DNA of 64,000 bases from Bombiscardovia asteroides_K (GTDB lineage Bacteria; Actinomycetota; Actinomycetes; Actinomycetales; Bifidobacteriaceae). The stretch is taken from contig NZ_CP181447.1 of NCBI RefSeq assembly GCF_048001765.1, forward strand, positions 806,001-870,000. The letters run 5' to 3'. The notes beneath the pieces were generated by a model. It did not search any database. It saw only the letters and a program-made list of their open reading frames with translations, and was not told the origin of the DNA. Made by a program: the position numbers and the translations under genes. Positions 11,857-19,904 of the stretch are shown one piece after another (within the stretch, counting starts at the first letter, position 1; each line of letters opens with the position of its first letter).

Positions 11857-12183
11857 CTGCTCCTCCTTGTCTTCCCGCCTGTGGCGGTATGGTCGTCTTA
11901 TTCAAGTCTACATGGCCGGTTTGGCGGTATAAAGGGTGTTTGCTCTGGCTGGAATCAGGCGGGGATGGCCGCCATGGCAGGGCGGTTGCATGCCCAGATC
12001 CCGCTATGGCGGTTGCCCCTCTCCTGATGTGCCGCCCAAACTTTGCAGGCTGGACGGAGTGTGGTGGGGGCGCAGGAGGGAGTGTCGGCTCTCTTGGGGT
12101 TTGAGCCTTCAGTGACACGTTCCTCCATGCTCCCCCTGTGTGGGCCGGGGGCTGGGGGTTTGATACGCCGCCCCTGGCCGCTC
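11857..12183. other. Intergenic region upstream of the BI-1 gene and downstream of surface-protein gene 1
   Basis: These 327 bases hold no convincing gene. The part nearest the BI-1 start carries the direct repeat TGGCGGTAT at 11882-11890 and again exactly 50 bases later at 11932-11940, with a partial third copy (TGGCGGT) at 12007. The promoter of the BI-1 gene is expected here but no strong -35/-10 pair stands out. From about 12050 to 12183 the sequence is recognisably homologous to 16186-16298, the 3' flank of the second surface-protein gene. Confidence 0.6.
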
Positions 12184-15100
12184 TTACTCGTGCGAAGCGT
12201 GTAATAGTTGGTGTGTTTCCCTCCGGTGGCGGCGGGATGCCAGCATCGCGCCCATGCCGGTCATGCCGGTGGCCAGGGCAAGCAGGATGCCTTCCCCGCC
12301 TGCCTGGGGGAGCACGCCTGCAGGCAGGTACGTGTATCGGAGTGAGGTGTCGGTCAAGGTGCTTCCTGCACCGCCCATCGTGTAGTCCACGCTGACCGTG
12401 ACCGTGCCTGGTTGGTGTGCGGGTGTGAGCACGGTGACGCTGTTGCTGTTGCTGATATGGTTCAGGTTCGTGGCAAGGCTGGTGTCGAACCTGGCGGCTG
12501 TGATCACCGGCTGCAGGGGGAACATCACCGACACAGGAACAGGATTCGGCTTCTCGCCACTAGTGGTGCCGTTGCCGAGCTGGCCATTGTTGTTTTGTCC
12601 CCATACTTTCGCGTATCCGTCAGTGCCGATTGCTGATGAAAAGTATCCTGCGCTGATTTGCACAGCATTCAGCCATGGTCCATCCGAGCTCGTGGACTGC
12701 GCGGAGGCGAACACCTTTACTGGGGTACTCTGATTGCTCGTGGTGTTGTTGCCGAGCTGGCCATAGTCGTTGCGCCCCCATGCCCAGGTGTTTCCGTTTG
12801 TGTCGACAGCTATCGAATGATTGGCTCCGGCGCTCACCTGCACGGCTGTCACTGTGCCCGTACTTGCGGGGTATTGCACACGCACGGGGACAGGATTTGC
12901 GACGTGTTCTCCGGTGCTGGTGCCGTTGCCGAGCTCACCATAGTTGTTGCGTCCCCATGACCATGTGTTCCCGTCCTCGTCGATGGCCAGCGCATGCCTA
13001 ACGCCGGCGCTCACTTGGACGGCCTTCAGCCAGGGGCCCGCAGCAGCCGTGGACTTGCTGGAGGCGAACACGCGGCTGGGCGTGGGGTGGAAGACGGTGG
13101 TGCTGGTACCGTCGCTGGTGTTGTTGCCGAGCTGGCCGTTGGTGTTGTAGCCCCAGGCGTATACGTACCCGTCCTGGCCGATGGCCATGTCGAAGGACCA
13201 TCGGGTGCTGATCTGCACGGCGTGGAAGACGCTGCTGGCATCCGAGGGGTCCTCGACCGTTGTGGGCACGGTCTGCGGGACAGTTGCGGGCAAGTTGGAC
13301 GAGACGGCCCATGCGCTCTGGAAGCTGCCCCAGGTGTATACGGTGCCGTCGGCGGCCAATGCCATGGAGTTCCAGGCTCCTGCGGAGACCTGGATGGCTT
13401 TCAGCCCTTCGCCGGTGTTGTTGGGCCCGTGCACGCGCACGGGGGTTGACGAATTGGACTTGGTGTTGTTGCCGAGCTGCCCGCGGTTGTTATTCCCCCA
13501 GGCGTATACGTACCCGTCGCTGCCGATGGCCAGCGAATGATAGCCTCCGGCAACGACCTGCACGTAGGTGAAATCTGTGGGCGCGCCTTCAGGCTTTGGC
13601 ACCGGGACGGGTGTGTTCTGCTGGGTAGTCGTGCCGTTGCCGAGCTGGCCATACTTGTTGTATCCCCAGGCGTAGGCGTTCCCGTCGCTGCCCACAGCCA
13701 GTGAATACCCCCCCGTCACATCAAACGGGGCGTATCCTCCGCCACTGACCTGGCTGAACCTGATGCCCCGGCTGGTGTCTGGAGGGGTGATGGTGGTGGT
13801 TTCCTTGCCGAACTGGCTGCCCCTGTCGGGGTTGATCTTCCATGTGTTGTCGGGGTCTTTGAAGGTCCAGTGGGCGGTGAGGGTGATGTTGTCGGTGACG
13901 GGCTTGCTGAAGTCGTAGGCGGTGTTGCCGGTGAACCATCCGTCGAACAGGAAGCCTTCGCGCGTCGGGTCGGGCGTGGGCCGTTGCACTCGCCCGTAGG
14001 GGTAGTCGACCTGTTGGGGTTGGGGCGCCGGGCTTCCTCCGGCTGTATTGAAGCTGACCGTGTAGGTGGAGCCTTCTCGGATGTCTCTGGTCAGCGGCTG
14101 GTCGACCGTGTAGTCGAGGCTTCTGGTGAAGGGCTGGCCGTCCTGACTGCCGGCGAGTGTGATGGTGGCTTGTCCGGGCGCGTGGGCGGGTGTGTCCGTC
14201 TGCCAGGCATCGTTGTTCCTGGTGAGTGTCAATGCCTGGCCGTCCATGCTGGCTGTTTCCAGGGTGGGTGCCTGGGTGGTGTCGAGCCGGGCTGGCTTGC
14301 CGGGCCGGCCCTGCTCGTCCAGGCTCCACGTGAACATGCCGCCTTGCCTGCTGATGGCGGTGACTCTGCTGCCGGTGCTTGCGGCCTGCGTGTATGGTTG
14401 GCTCCCGTCGTCCGCCCGGGTGGGTTTGCTGCCGGGCTCCCACGCCCAGACGCGGCCCTCCCTGTCGGTGATGATGGCCTGGTTCTTGTCTGCCGTGATC
14501 CTGCTTGCTGTCATGTCCTCCGGCAGGCTGTCGGCTGTCGGTTTTGTTGTGCTGTCGGCCAGGTAGTAGACCTGCCCGTCCTCGTTCAGGAGGAGGAACC
14601 CCTGGTCGAGGGCCTGGGCCTGGAGAATGCGCATGCCCGCGTCCTGCCTGACGCGTTCTGGTTCGGCTTTCCAGGTGTTGCTTGCGTCCCGGGTCCAGGC
14701 CTGCCCGTCGGAGTCCACGATGAGGATCCGGCTGTCGGAGGCGGCGGCGGTGACGGCCTGCGCCTGTCCGGGCAGGCTGGTCGTGGCCTGTTCGGCAGGC
14801 TTCGGGTTCGGATTCTGGCTGTCGGCCTGGTCGGTCTGGAAGGTGTGGACCCGGCCTTGTCGGTCCACAGCCAGCAGAAGGTCATCGTTCATGCTGATGC
14901 TGGTGAACCTGGTGTTCTGGTTGGCATCGAGGATGGTGGGTGTCGATTGTTCATTGTTCCAGGTGTAGATCTGCTGGTCGGATCCGAGTGCCGCCTGCCG
15001 TCGGCTGCCGGCTGCAACCTGCAGGTAGCGGAACCCGTCTGCAGCCTGGGCGGGGGTGGAAACCTGCTTGGGTGCGCCTTCCTGCGTCCAGGTGTGGATG

Positions 15101-15777
15101 CGCCCGTCGCCGGTCAGGCCGACTATGTGCTGTCCGGCGGCCTGGAGGCTGACAAATTGAGGTTCTTGATTTTTGGGCGGGCTGATGGTCAGCCGCGCCC
15201 CGGTGGCGGGACCATGGTCCGGGCTCAGCGTCCAGTCCGTGACCTTGGTCCACTGGGCTTTCAGGGTCGTGTCCTGGAGGATGGGGGTCCGGAAGTCAAA
15301 AGGCTGGCCGTCGAGTGTCCACCCGTCGAACCGGAAGCCCTCACGCTGCGGATTCCGTTGCGGGGGAGCGGCCAGGGTGCCGGTCTTCACTGTTGACTGT
15401 GTTGGCTTGCTGCCGTCGGCCGGGTCGAAGCGCACCGTTTGTGTGGCTTGTTCATCCGGCTTCTCTGCTGATTTGGCCGGAGCGGGGTCTGTGCTGCCGG
15501 GTGTTCCCGTCGTCGATGACGGGGTGCCCGGGCTTGCTGTCGGGCTTAATGGTGTGGTGGCTTGTATCGGCGATGGCGAGGGCAGTGGGGTGCTGGTTGC
15601 GCTGCTGGGGAGAATGCCGAGGGTTTGCTCAGCTACGCGAGGGGTCTGACGACCCCCCACCCCCCCGCTAACCGCAGGAGCATCCGCCTGGGCGGATGCG
15701 ATGCCCAGGCCTGCCAGCAGGCCCAGCAGGACGGTCATCATCGCCAGGATTCGACGCAGACGGGTAACCATACGCAT
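12184..15777 (-). CDS. Large cell-wall-anchored RCC1 / InlB-repeat surface protein, copy 1 (interrupted G-tract)
   Basis: A protein of about 1197 residues, probably a secreted adhesin. Order: signal peptide (1-30, ends ASAQA), Gly patch 38-42 coded by G7-T-G6, Pro/Ser/Thr linker to about 112, InlB-type B-repeat 113-176 (TVRFDPADG...FDGW...LKAQW), a degenerate propeller of about seven repeats (205-540, e.g. LTGDGRIHTW, ALGSDQQIYTW), a second B-repeat near 569-635, then seven RCC1 repeats (680-1075, e.g. IGSDGYVYAWGNNNRGQLGNN), a beta-rich segment and the sorting signal LPQAGG, hydrophobic stretch, RRHRRE. The ATG at 15777 follows GAGGGGGG and heads the signal peptide; an upstream in-frame extension is unlikely. 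No sortase is in the window. Ligand unknown. Confidence 0.88.
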   Translation of the reverse strand: MRMVTRLRRILAMMTVLLGLLAGLGIASAQADAPAVSGGVGGRQTPRVAEQTLGILPSSATSTPLPSPSPIQATTPLSPTASPGTPSSTTGTPGSTDPAPAKSAEKPDEQATQTVRFDPADGSKPTQSTVKTGTLAAPPQRNPQREGFRFDGWTLDGQPFDFRTPILQDTTLKAQWTKVTDWTLSPDHGPATGARLTISPPKNQEPQFVSLQAAGQHIVGLTGDGRIHTWTQEGAPKQVSTPAQAADGFRYLQVAAGSRRQAALGSDQQIYTWNNEQSTPTILDANQNTRFTSISMNDDLLLAVDRQGRVHTFQTDQADSQNPNPKPAEQATTSLPGQAQAVTAAASDSRILIVDSDGQAWTRDASNTWKAEPERVRQDAGMRILQAQALDQGFLLLNEDGQVYYLADSTTKPTADSLPEDMTASRITADKNQAIITDREGRVWAWEPGSKPTRADDGSQPYTQAASTGSRVTAISRQGGMFTWSLDEQGRPGKPARLDTTQAPTLETASMDGQALTLTRNNDAWQTDTPAHAPGQATITLAGSQDGQPFTRSLDYTVDQPLTRDIREGSTYTVSFNTAGGSPAPQPQQVDYPYGRVQRPTPDPTREGFLFDGWFTGNTAYDFSKPVTDNITLTAHWTFKDPDNTWKINPDRGSQFGKETTTITPPDTSRGIRFSQVSGGGYAPFDVTGGYSLAVGSDGNAYAWGYNKYGQLGNGTTTQQNTPVPVPKPEGAPTDFTYVQVVAGGYHSLAIGSDGYVYAWGNNNRGQLGNNTKSNSSTPVRVHGPNNTGEGLKAIQVSAGAWNSMALAADGTVYTWGSFQSAWAVSSNLPATVPQTVPTTVEDPSDASSVFHAVQISTRWSFDMAIGQDGYVYAWGYNTNGQLGNNTSDGTSTTVFHPTPSRVFASSKSTAAAGPWLKAVQVSAGVRHALAIDEDGNTWSWGRNNYGELGNGTSTGEHVANPVPVRVQYPASTGTVTAVQVSAGANHSIAVDTNGNTWAWGRNDYGQLGNNTTSNQSTPVKVFASAQSTSSDGPWLNAVQISAGYFSSAIGTDGYAKVWGQNNNGQLGNGTTSGEKPNPVPVSVMFPLQPVITAARFDTSLATNLNHISNSNSVTVLTPAHQPGTVTVSVDYTMGGAGSTLTDTSLRYTYLPAGVLPQAGGEGILLALATGMTGMGAMLASRRHRRETHQLLHASHE
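15653..15666 (-). repeat. Interrupted G-tract (G7-T-G6 on the coding strand) in copy 1
   Basis: On the plus strand this reads C6-A-C7. It encodes Gly-Gly-Val-Gly-Gly right after the signal peptide and aligns with the pure 14-G run of copy 2. The T interruption should strongly reduce slippage. Confidence 0.95.
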
Positions 15778-16093
15778 GAAACCAAAACCCCCCTCACCAA
15801 CACCAGGCGGAATCAACGCCGCCTGCCTATTAAAGTTCTTCGTTCTTCCAGTCGAAAAACCGTTCTGTCTATCGATGCCCATCCTGCATCAAACAGCAGA
15901 GTCCAATGGCGGAAGCTAGTCGCCTTCTTGATATCCCCTGTCTCTCACCATACCACCCGGTCAGCAGAAAACAACACACGAGCCAGGTCAGCTCTTTGAC
16001 GACAACGGATCTTTCGGCTGGGAAAAGCGTTTGTTCAAAGCAATTATCTGGTACTGGGAGCACAGACGAAGGCCGAGCGGACTTGGGCTCCAT

Positions 16094-16106
16094 CCCCCCC
16101 CCCCCC
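16094..16106. repeat. 13-C homopolymer upstream of surface-protein gene 1
   Basis: Thirteen consecutive C on the plus strand (G13 in the sense of copy 1), about 317 bases before the copy 1 start codon. No matching tract exists upstream of copy 2. Confidence 0.95.
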
Positions 16107-16263
16107 TGGTCGGCGTGCCCAAGTTTCCCTTTCGAAGGCAGAAACGTGCCGTGCACGCCTGCTCTCAATTCTTGACTGCAGTATTTGGACAGTAGTGTGG
16201 TGGCGGAGGCGCAAGAGGGGTGAGTTTTAAGTGGCATTCCTCCGTGGGCCCCTGTTGTAAGCC

Positions 16264-16274
16264 GGGGGGGGGGG
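16264..16274. repeat. 11-G homopolymer just past the stop of surface-protein gene 2
   Basis: Eleven consecutive G on the plus strand (C11 in the transcript), 24 bases after the end of copy 2. The matching place behind copy 1 (about 12145-12160) is broken into two G5 runs. Confidence 0.95.
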
Positions 16275-16298
16275 TGATTGATCTGCCTCCGGCCTGTC

Positions 16299-19200
16299 TT
16301 ACTCGTGCGAGGTGTGCAATAGCCTGTGTCGTTCTCTCCTATGGCGAAGTGAAGCCAGCACCGCGCCCATGCTCGTCATGCCGGTGGCCAGGGCGAGCAG
16401 AATGCCCTCACCGCCGGCATGAGGGAGAACGCCTGCAGGCGTGTACGTATATCTGAGGGAGGTGACGGGACTTTGGGCTTTGCCGCCCAGCGTGTAGTCG
16501 ACGCTGACCGTGACCGTGCCCGGCTGGTGCGGGGGTGTGAGCACGGTGACGCTGTTGCTGTTGCTTACAGGAGCCAGGTTCGTGCCGGGGCTGGTGTCGA
16601 ACCTGGCAGCAGTGATCACCGGCTGCAGGTTGAACAACACCGACACAGGAATAGGATTCGCGCTATCGTCATTGTTGCTTATTCCGTTACCAAGCTGACC
16701 AGAAAAGTTGTTTCCCCACGCTCTTGTGTCCCCCCTCGAATCTATCGCTAGTGAATGCTTATATCCTGCGTTTAGTTGAACGGCTTTCAGCCATGGGCCT
16801 GCCGAGCTTGTGGATTGTGCGGAGTCGAATACCTTGACGGGAGAAAGCTGATCGTTCGTGGTACCGTTACCGACCTGACCATTGTCGTTCTGTCCCCATG
16901 CCCAAACGCTCCCATTGGTGTCTATGGCCATCGAGTGATAGATTCCGGCGCTCACCTGTGTGGCTTTCAGACTTGTGCTTGAGTCGTTCGGATTAATCCG
17001 TACCTGCTTGGGAAGAGGATTCGCGTTATAGTCGCTACTGGAGCCGTTGCCAATCTGACCATTCCGGTTGAATCCCCATGCCCATATTTTATTTTCCTCG
17101 TCGATGACCAGTGCATGCCATCCTCCGGCGCTCACCTGTAGGGCTCTCCACCCTCTGCCCGTATCCTGGGGGTAAGCAGGATTGGGTATGCGGCTGGGGG
17201 TTGAATGCACGGTAGTTGTATGAATTCCGTCGCTTGTGTTGTTACCGAACTGGCCGTTGGTGTTGTAACCCCAGACGTACACGTACCCGTCCTGGCCGAT
17301 GGCAAGGTTGAAAGACCAGCTGGTGCTTATCTGCACGGCGTGGAAGACTCCGCTCGGATCTGAAGAGTCCTCCACCGTTGTGGGAATGGTTTGTGGGGTA
17401 GTGCCACTTGTGGTGTCATATCCTCTAGCTTGGCTTCCCCATGAGAACACCGTCCCGTCGATGCCCAACGCCATGGAGTTCCACATTCCCGCGCAGACCT
17501 GGATTGCTTTCAGGCCCTCGCCGGAGTTGCTTGCGCCATAGACGCGCACAGGGACAGAGGAATTCTTTGTGTTGTTGTTGCCGAGCTGTCCGTGGTTGTT
17601 GTTTCCCCAGGCGTATACGTATCCGTCGCTGCCTATGGCCAAGGAATGACTGGCTCCGGCACTGATCTGCATGTATGTGAAGTTCGCTGGTGCACCTGCA
17701 GGCTTTTTCACCTGCACGGGAGTAGTTTGATTGGTGTTTGTCCCATTCCCGAGCTGGCCATACATGTTGTTTCCCCAGGAGTAGGCGTTCCCATCGCTGC
17801 CCACAGCCAAGGAAAATGCAGCTGATGAGAAGTCCTTTACGTTACTTGAGCTGCTGGTTTGGTTGAATCTGATGCCCTGGCTGGTTGGCGGGGTGATGGT
17901 GGTGGTTTCGTGGCCGAGCTGGCTGCCTGTGTCTGGGTTGATTCTCCAGGTGTTGTTGGGGTCTTTGTAGGTCCAGTGGGCGGTGAGGGTGAGGTTGCTG
18001 GTGACGGGTTTGCTGAAGTCGTAGGCGGCGTTGCCGATGAACCATCCGTCGAACTGGTAGCCGCTGCGGGTCGGGTTTGGGTAGGGGCGCTGCACGCGTC
18101 CGAACGGGTAGGCGACCTGTTGGGCTTGGGGTGCCTGGCTTCCTCCTGCCGTGCTGAAGCTGATCTTGTAGGTGGAGCCGGGCTGGGCGGTTCGGGTCAG
18201 GGTCTGGTCGACCGTGTAGTCAAGGGTCCTGGTGAAGGGCTGGTTGTCCTGCCTGCCGGCGAGTGTGATGGTGACTGGTCCGGGCTGGCTTGCGGGCATT
18301 TCCGCCTGCCAGGAGCCGTCGGTCTTGATGAGCGTCAATGCTTGGCCGTCCAGGCTGGCTGATTCAAGAGTGGCCGCCTGGGTGGAGTCGACTTTTGCCG
18401 GCTTGTCCGGCTGGCCCTGGGTGTTGATGCTCCACTGGTATAGGCTGCCCTGCCTGTCTAGGGCGGTGATCCTGTTGCCGATGCGGACTGCTTGCATGTA
18501 GGGCTGGTTCCCGTTGTCGGCGCGCATGGGTGTCTCGCCGGGCTTCCAGGTCCAGATGTGGCCGTCCGTGCCGGTGGTGACGGCCTGGTTCTTGTTGACG
18601 GTGATCCGGCTGGCTTTCATGTTTTCCGGCAGGCCGGTGGTTGCTGGGCTCGTCTCGCTGTCGGCCAGGTGATGGGCCTGCCCCTTTGCGTCCAGGAGGA
18701 GGAACCCCTGGCTGAGGGCTTGGGCTTGGGTGATGCGCATGCCCTGGTCCTGCCTGATGCGTTCGGGCTTGACGTTGGCGGTCCTGCTTGTGTCCCACGC
18801 CCAGGCCTGCCCGTCCGTGTCCACGATGAGGGTCCGGCTGGGGGAGGCGACGGCCAGTGTCGCCTGGGCCTGTCCGGGCAGGCTGATCGTGGATTGCTCA
18901 GTGGGTTTCATGTTCCGGCTGTCGGTTTGGCCGGCTTGGAAGGCGTGGACCTGTCCCTGCTGGTCCACGGCCAGCAGTAGGTCGTCGCTTGTGCTGATGC
19001 TGGTGAACTTGGTGTTCTGCTTGGTGTCGAGGATGGTGGGCGTGGGCTGTTGGCCGGTCCATGTGTAGATGTGCTGGTCGGATCCTATTGCGGCCTGCCA
19101 TTGGTTGCCGGTTGCGGTCTGCTGGTAGCGGAACCCGTCGGGGGCCTGGGCGGGGGAGGGAACCTGCTTGGGTGTGCCGTCCTGTGCCCAAATGTAGATG

Positions 19201-19904
19201 CGGCCGTCGCCGGTCAGGCCGGTAAACTGGTCCCCTGCGGCTTGGATGCTCATGTAGTAGGGCTCTTGCAGGCTGGGTGGGTTGATGGTCACCCGGGTGC
19301 CGGAGGCGGGCCCGTGGTCCGGGCTCAGCGTCCAGTCCGTGGCTTTGGTCCAACGGGCGGTCAGCCTCGTGTCCTGCAGGATGGGGGTCTGAAAATCGAA
19401 GGGTTGGCCGTCACGTGTCCACCCGTCGAACCGGAAGCCTTCGCGCACGGGGTTGTTTCCCGGAGGGGATGCGAGAGTGCCGGCTTTCACGGTCGCCTGG
19501 GTAGGAGTGTTGCCGTCGTCTGGGTCGAAGCGCACCGTGTGCGAAGCTTGACCGTCCGTCTTGCCGGATGGCTTGGCTGTAGAGGAGCTTGTGCTGTTGG
19601 TGGCGTCCTTCGGCGTTGACGGGACTGGGCTTGGTGCCGTGGGGTTCAGGGGTGATGCGGTTTGCAGTGGCGAGGGTGAAGGCAGGGGAGTGCTGGTTGT
19701 GCTGTTGGGGAGTGTGTCGGGGGTTTGCTCAGCTACGCGAGGAGTCTGACGACCCCCCCCCCCCCCGCTAAATACAGGAGTGTCCGCCGGACTGGCGGAC
19801 ACGACATCGTCCGCGTTGGCGGACGCGACACCCAGGCCTGCCAGCAGGCCCAGCAGGACGATCGCCGTCGCCGATGCACGACGCAGACGGGTACCCAGAT
19901 GCAT
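16299..19904 (-). CDS. Large cell-wall-anchored RCC1 / InlB-repeat surface protein, copy 2 (phase-variable G14 tract)
   Basis: A paralogue of copy 1, about 1201 residues, in the same order: signal peptide (1-31, LGLLAGLGVASANA), SGGGGGR at 46-52 coded by 14 consecutive G, Pro/Ser/Thr linker, B-repeat (TVRFDPDDG...FDGW...LTARW), degenerate propeller, second B-repeat (KISFSTAGG...LTAHW), seven RCC1 repeats (e.g. IGSDGYVYAWGNNNHGQLGNN) and sorting signal LPHAGG, hydrophobic stretch, RHRRE. ATG 19904 follows GAAGGGG; a TTG 27 bases upstream is less likely. The gene is in frame (ON) as read. Loss or gain of one G gives a stop within eight codons, leaving about 56-58 residues. Role and ligand are inferred, not shown. 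Confidence 0.88.
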   Translation of the reverse strand: MHLGTRLRRASATAIVLLGLLAGLGVASANADDVVSASPADTPVFSGGGGGRQTPRVAEQTPDTLPNSTTSTPLPSPSPLQTASPLNPTAPSPVPSTPKDATNSTSSSTAKPSGKTDGQASHTVRFDPDDGNTPTQATVKAGTLASPPGNNPVREGFRFDGWTRDGQPFDFQTPILQDTRLTARWTKATDWTLSPDHGPASGTRVTINPPSLQEPYYMSIQAAGDQFTGLTGDGRIYIWAQDGTPKQVPSPAQAPDGFRYQQTATGNQWQAAIGSDQHIYTWTGQQPTPTILDTKQNTKFTSISTSDDLLLAVDQQGQVHAFQAGQTDSRNMKPTEQSTISLPGQAQATLAVASPSRTLIVDTDGQAWAWDTSRTANVKPERIRQDQGMRITQAQALSQGFLLLDAKGQAHHLADSETSPATTGLPENMKASRITVNKNQAVTTGTDGHIWTWKPGETPMRADNGNQPYMQAVRIGNRITALDRQGSLYQWSINTQGQPDKPAKVDSTQAATLESASLDGQALTLIKTDGSWQAEMPASQPGPVTITLAGRQDNQPFTRTLDYTVDQTLTRTAQPGSTYKISFSTAGGSQAPQAQQVAYPFGRVQRPYPNPTRSGYQFDGWFIGNAAYDFSKPVTSNLTLTAHWTYKDPNNTWRINPDTGSQLGHETTTITPPTSQGIRFNQTSSSSNVKDFSSAAFSLAVGSDGNAYSWGNNMYGQLGNGTNTNQTTPVQVKKPAGAPANFTYMQISAGASHSLAIGSDGYVYAWGNNNHGQLGNNNTKNSSVPVRVYGASNSGEGLKAIQVCAGMWNSMALGIDGTVFSWGSQARGYDTTSGTTPQTIPTTVEDSSDPSGVFHAVQISTSWSFNLAIGQDGYVYVWGYNTNGQFGNNTSDGIHTTTVHSTPSRIPNPAYPQDTGRGWRALQVSAGGWHALVIDEENKIWAWGFNRNGQIGNGSSSDYNANPLPKQVRINPNDSSTSLKATQVSAGIYHSMAIDTNGSVWAWGQNDNGQVGNGTTNDQLSPVKVFDSAQSTSSAGPWLKAVQLNAGYKHSLAIDSRGDTRAWGNNFSGQLGNGISNNDDSANPIPVSVLFNLQPVITAARFDTSPGTNLAPVSNSNSVTVLTPPHQPGTVTVSVDYTLGGKAQSPVTSLRYTYTPAGVLPHAGGEGILLALATGMTSMGAVLASLRHRRERHRLLHTSHE
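19753..19766 (-). repeat. Uninterrupted 14-base G-tract inside surface-protein gene 2
   Basis: Fourteen C on the plus strand, G14 in the coding sense, covering codons 47-51 immediately after the signal peptide. Such a tract is prone to slipped-strand mispairing. The alternative frames stop at TAG (19735-19733) and TGA (19731-19729). Confidence 0.95.

Larger units (their letters stand above)
15778..16298. other. Spacer between the two surface-protein genes, with two long homopolymers
   Basis: These 521 bases are the 5' region of copy 1 and the 3' region of copy 2. The block 15807-15863 resembles the 5' flank of copy 2 at 19931-19988 and probably includes the promoter; a weak minus-strand pair TTCGAC / TTTAAT with a 16-base spacer can be seen near 15830-15857. 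Farther up lie a 13-C run (16094-16106) and an 11-G run (16264-16274). An open minus-strand frame of 122 codons (15869-16237) crosses the C-run but has no recognisable family and is not called a gene. Confidence 0.6.

Noticed and set aside
13870..15396. 508-codon plus-strand frame opposite surface gene 1
   Set aside because: Val/Gly-rich antisense shadow of repeat-containing sequence with no recognisable fold.
16094..16106. Assembly artefact as the sole reason for the homopolymers
   Set aside because: Length of a run may be off by a base or two, but the tract at 19753 leaves a full 1201-residue frame, and the paralogue shows the same site, so a real tract exists.
15869..16237. 122-codon minus-strand frame in the spacer crossing the 13-C run
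   Set aside because: No family, no good ribosome-binding site, and the run would shift its frame with each slippage. Possibly worth re-examining with transcript data.
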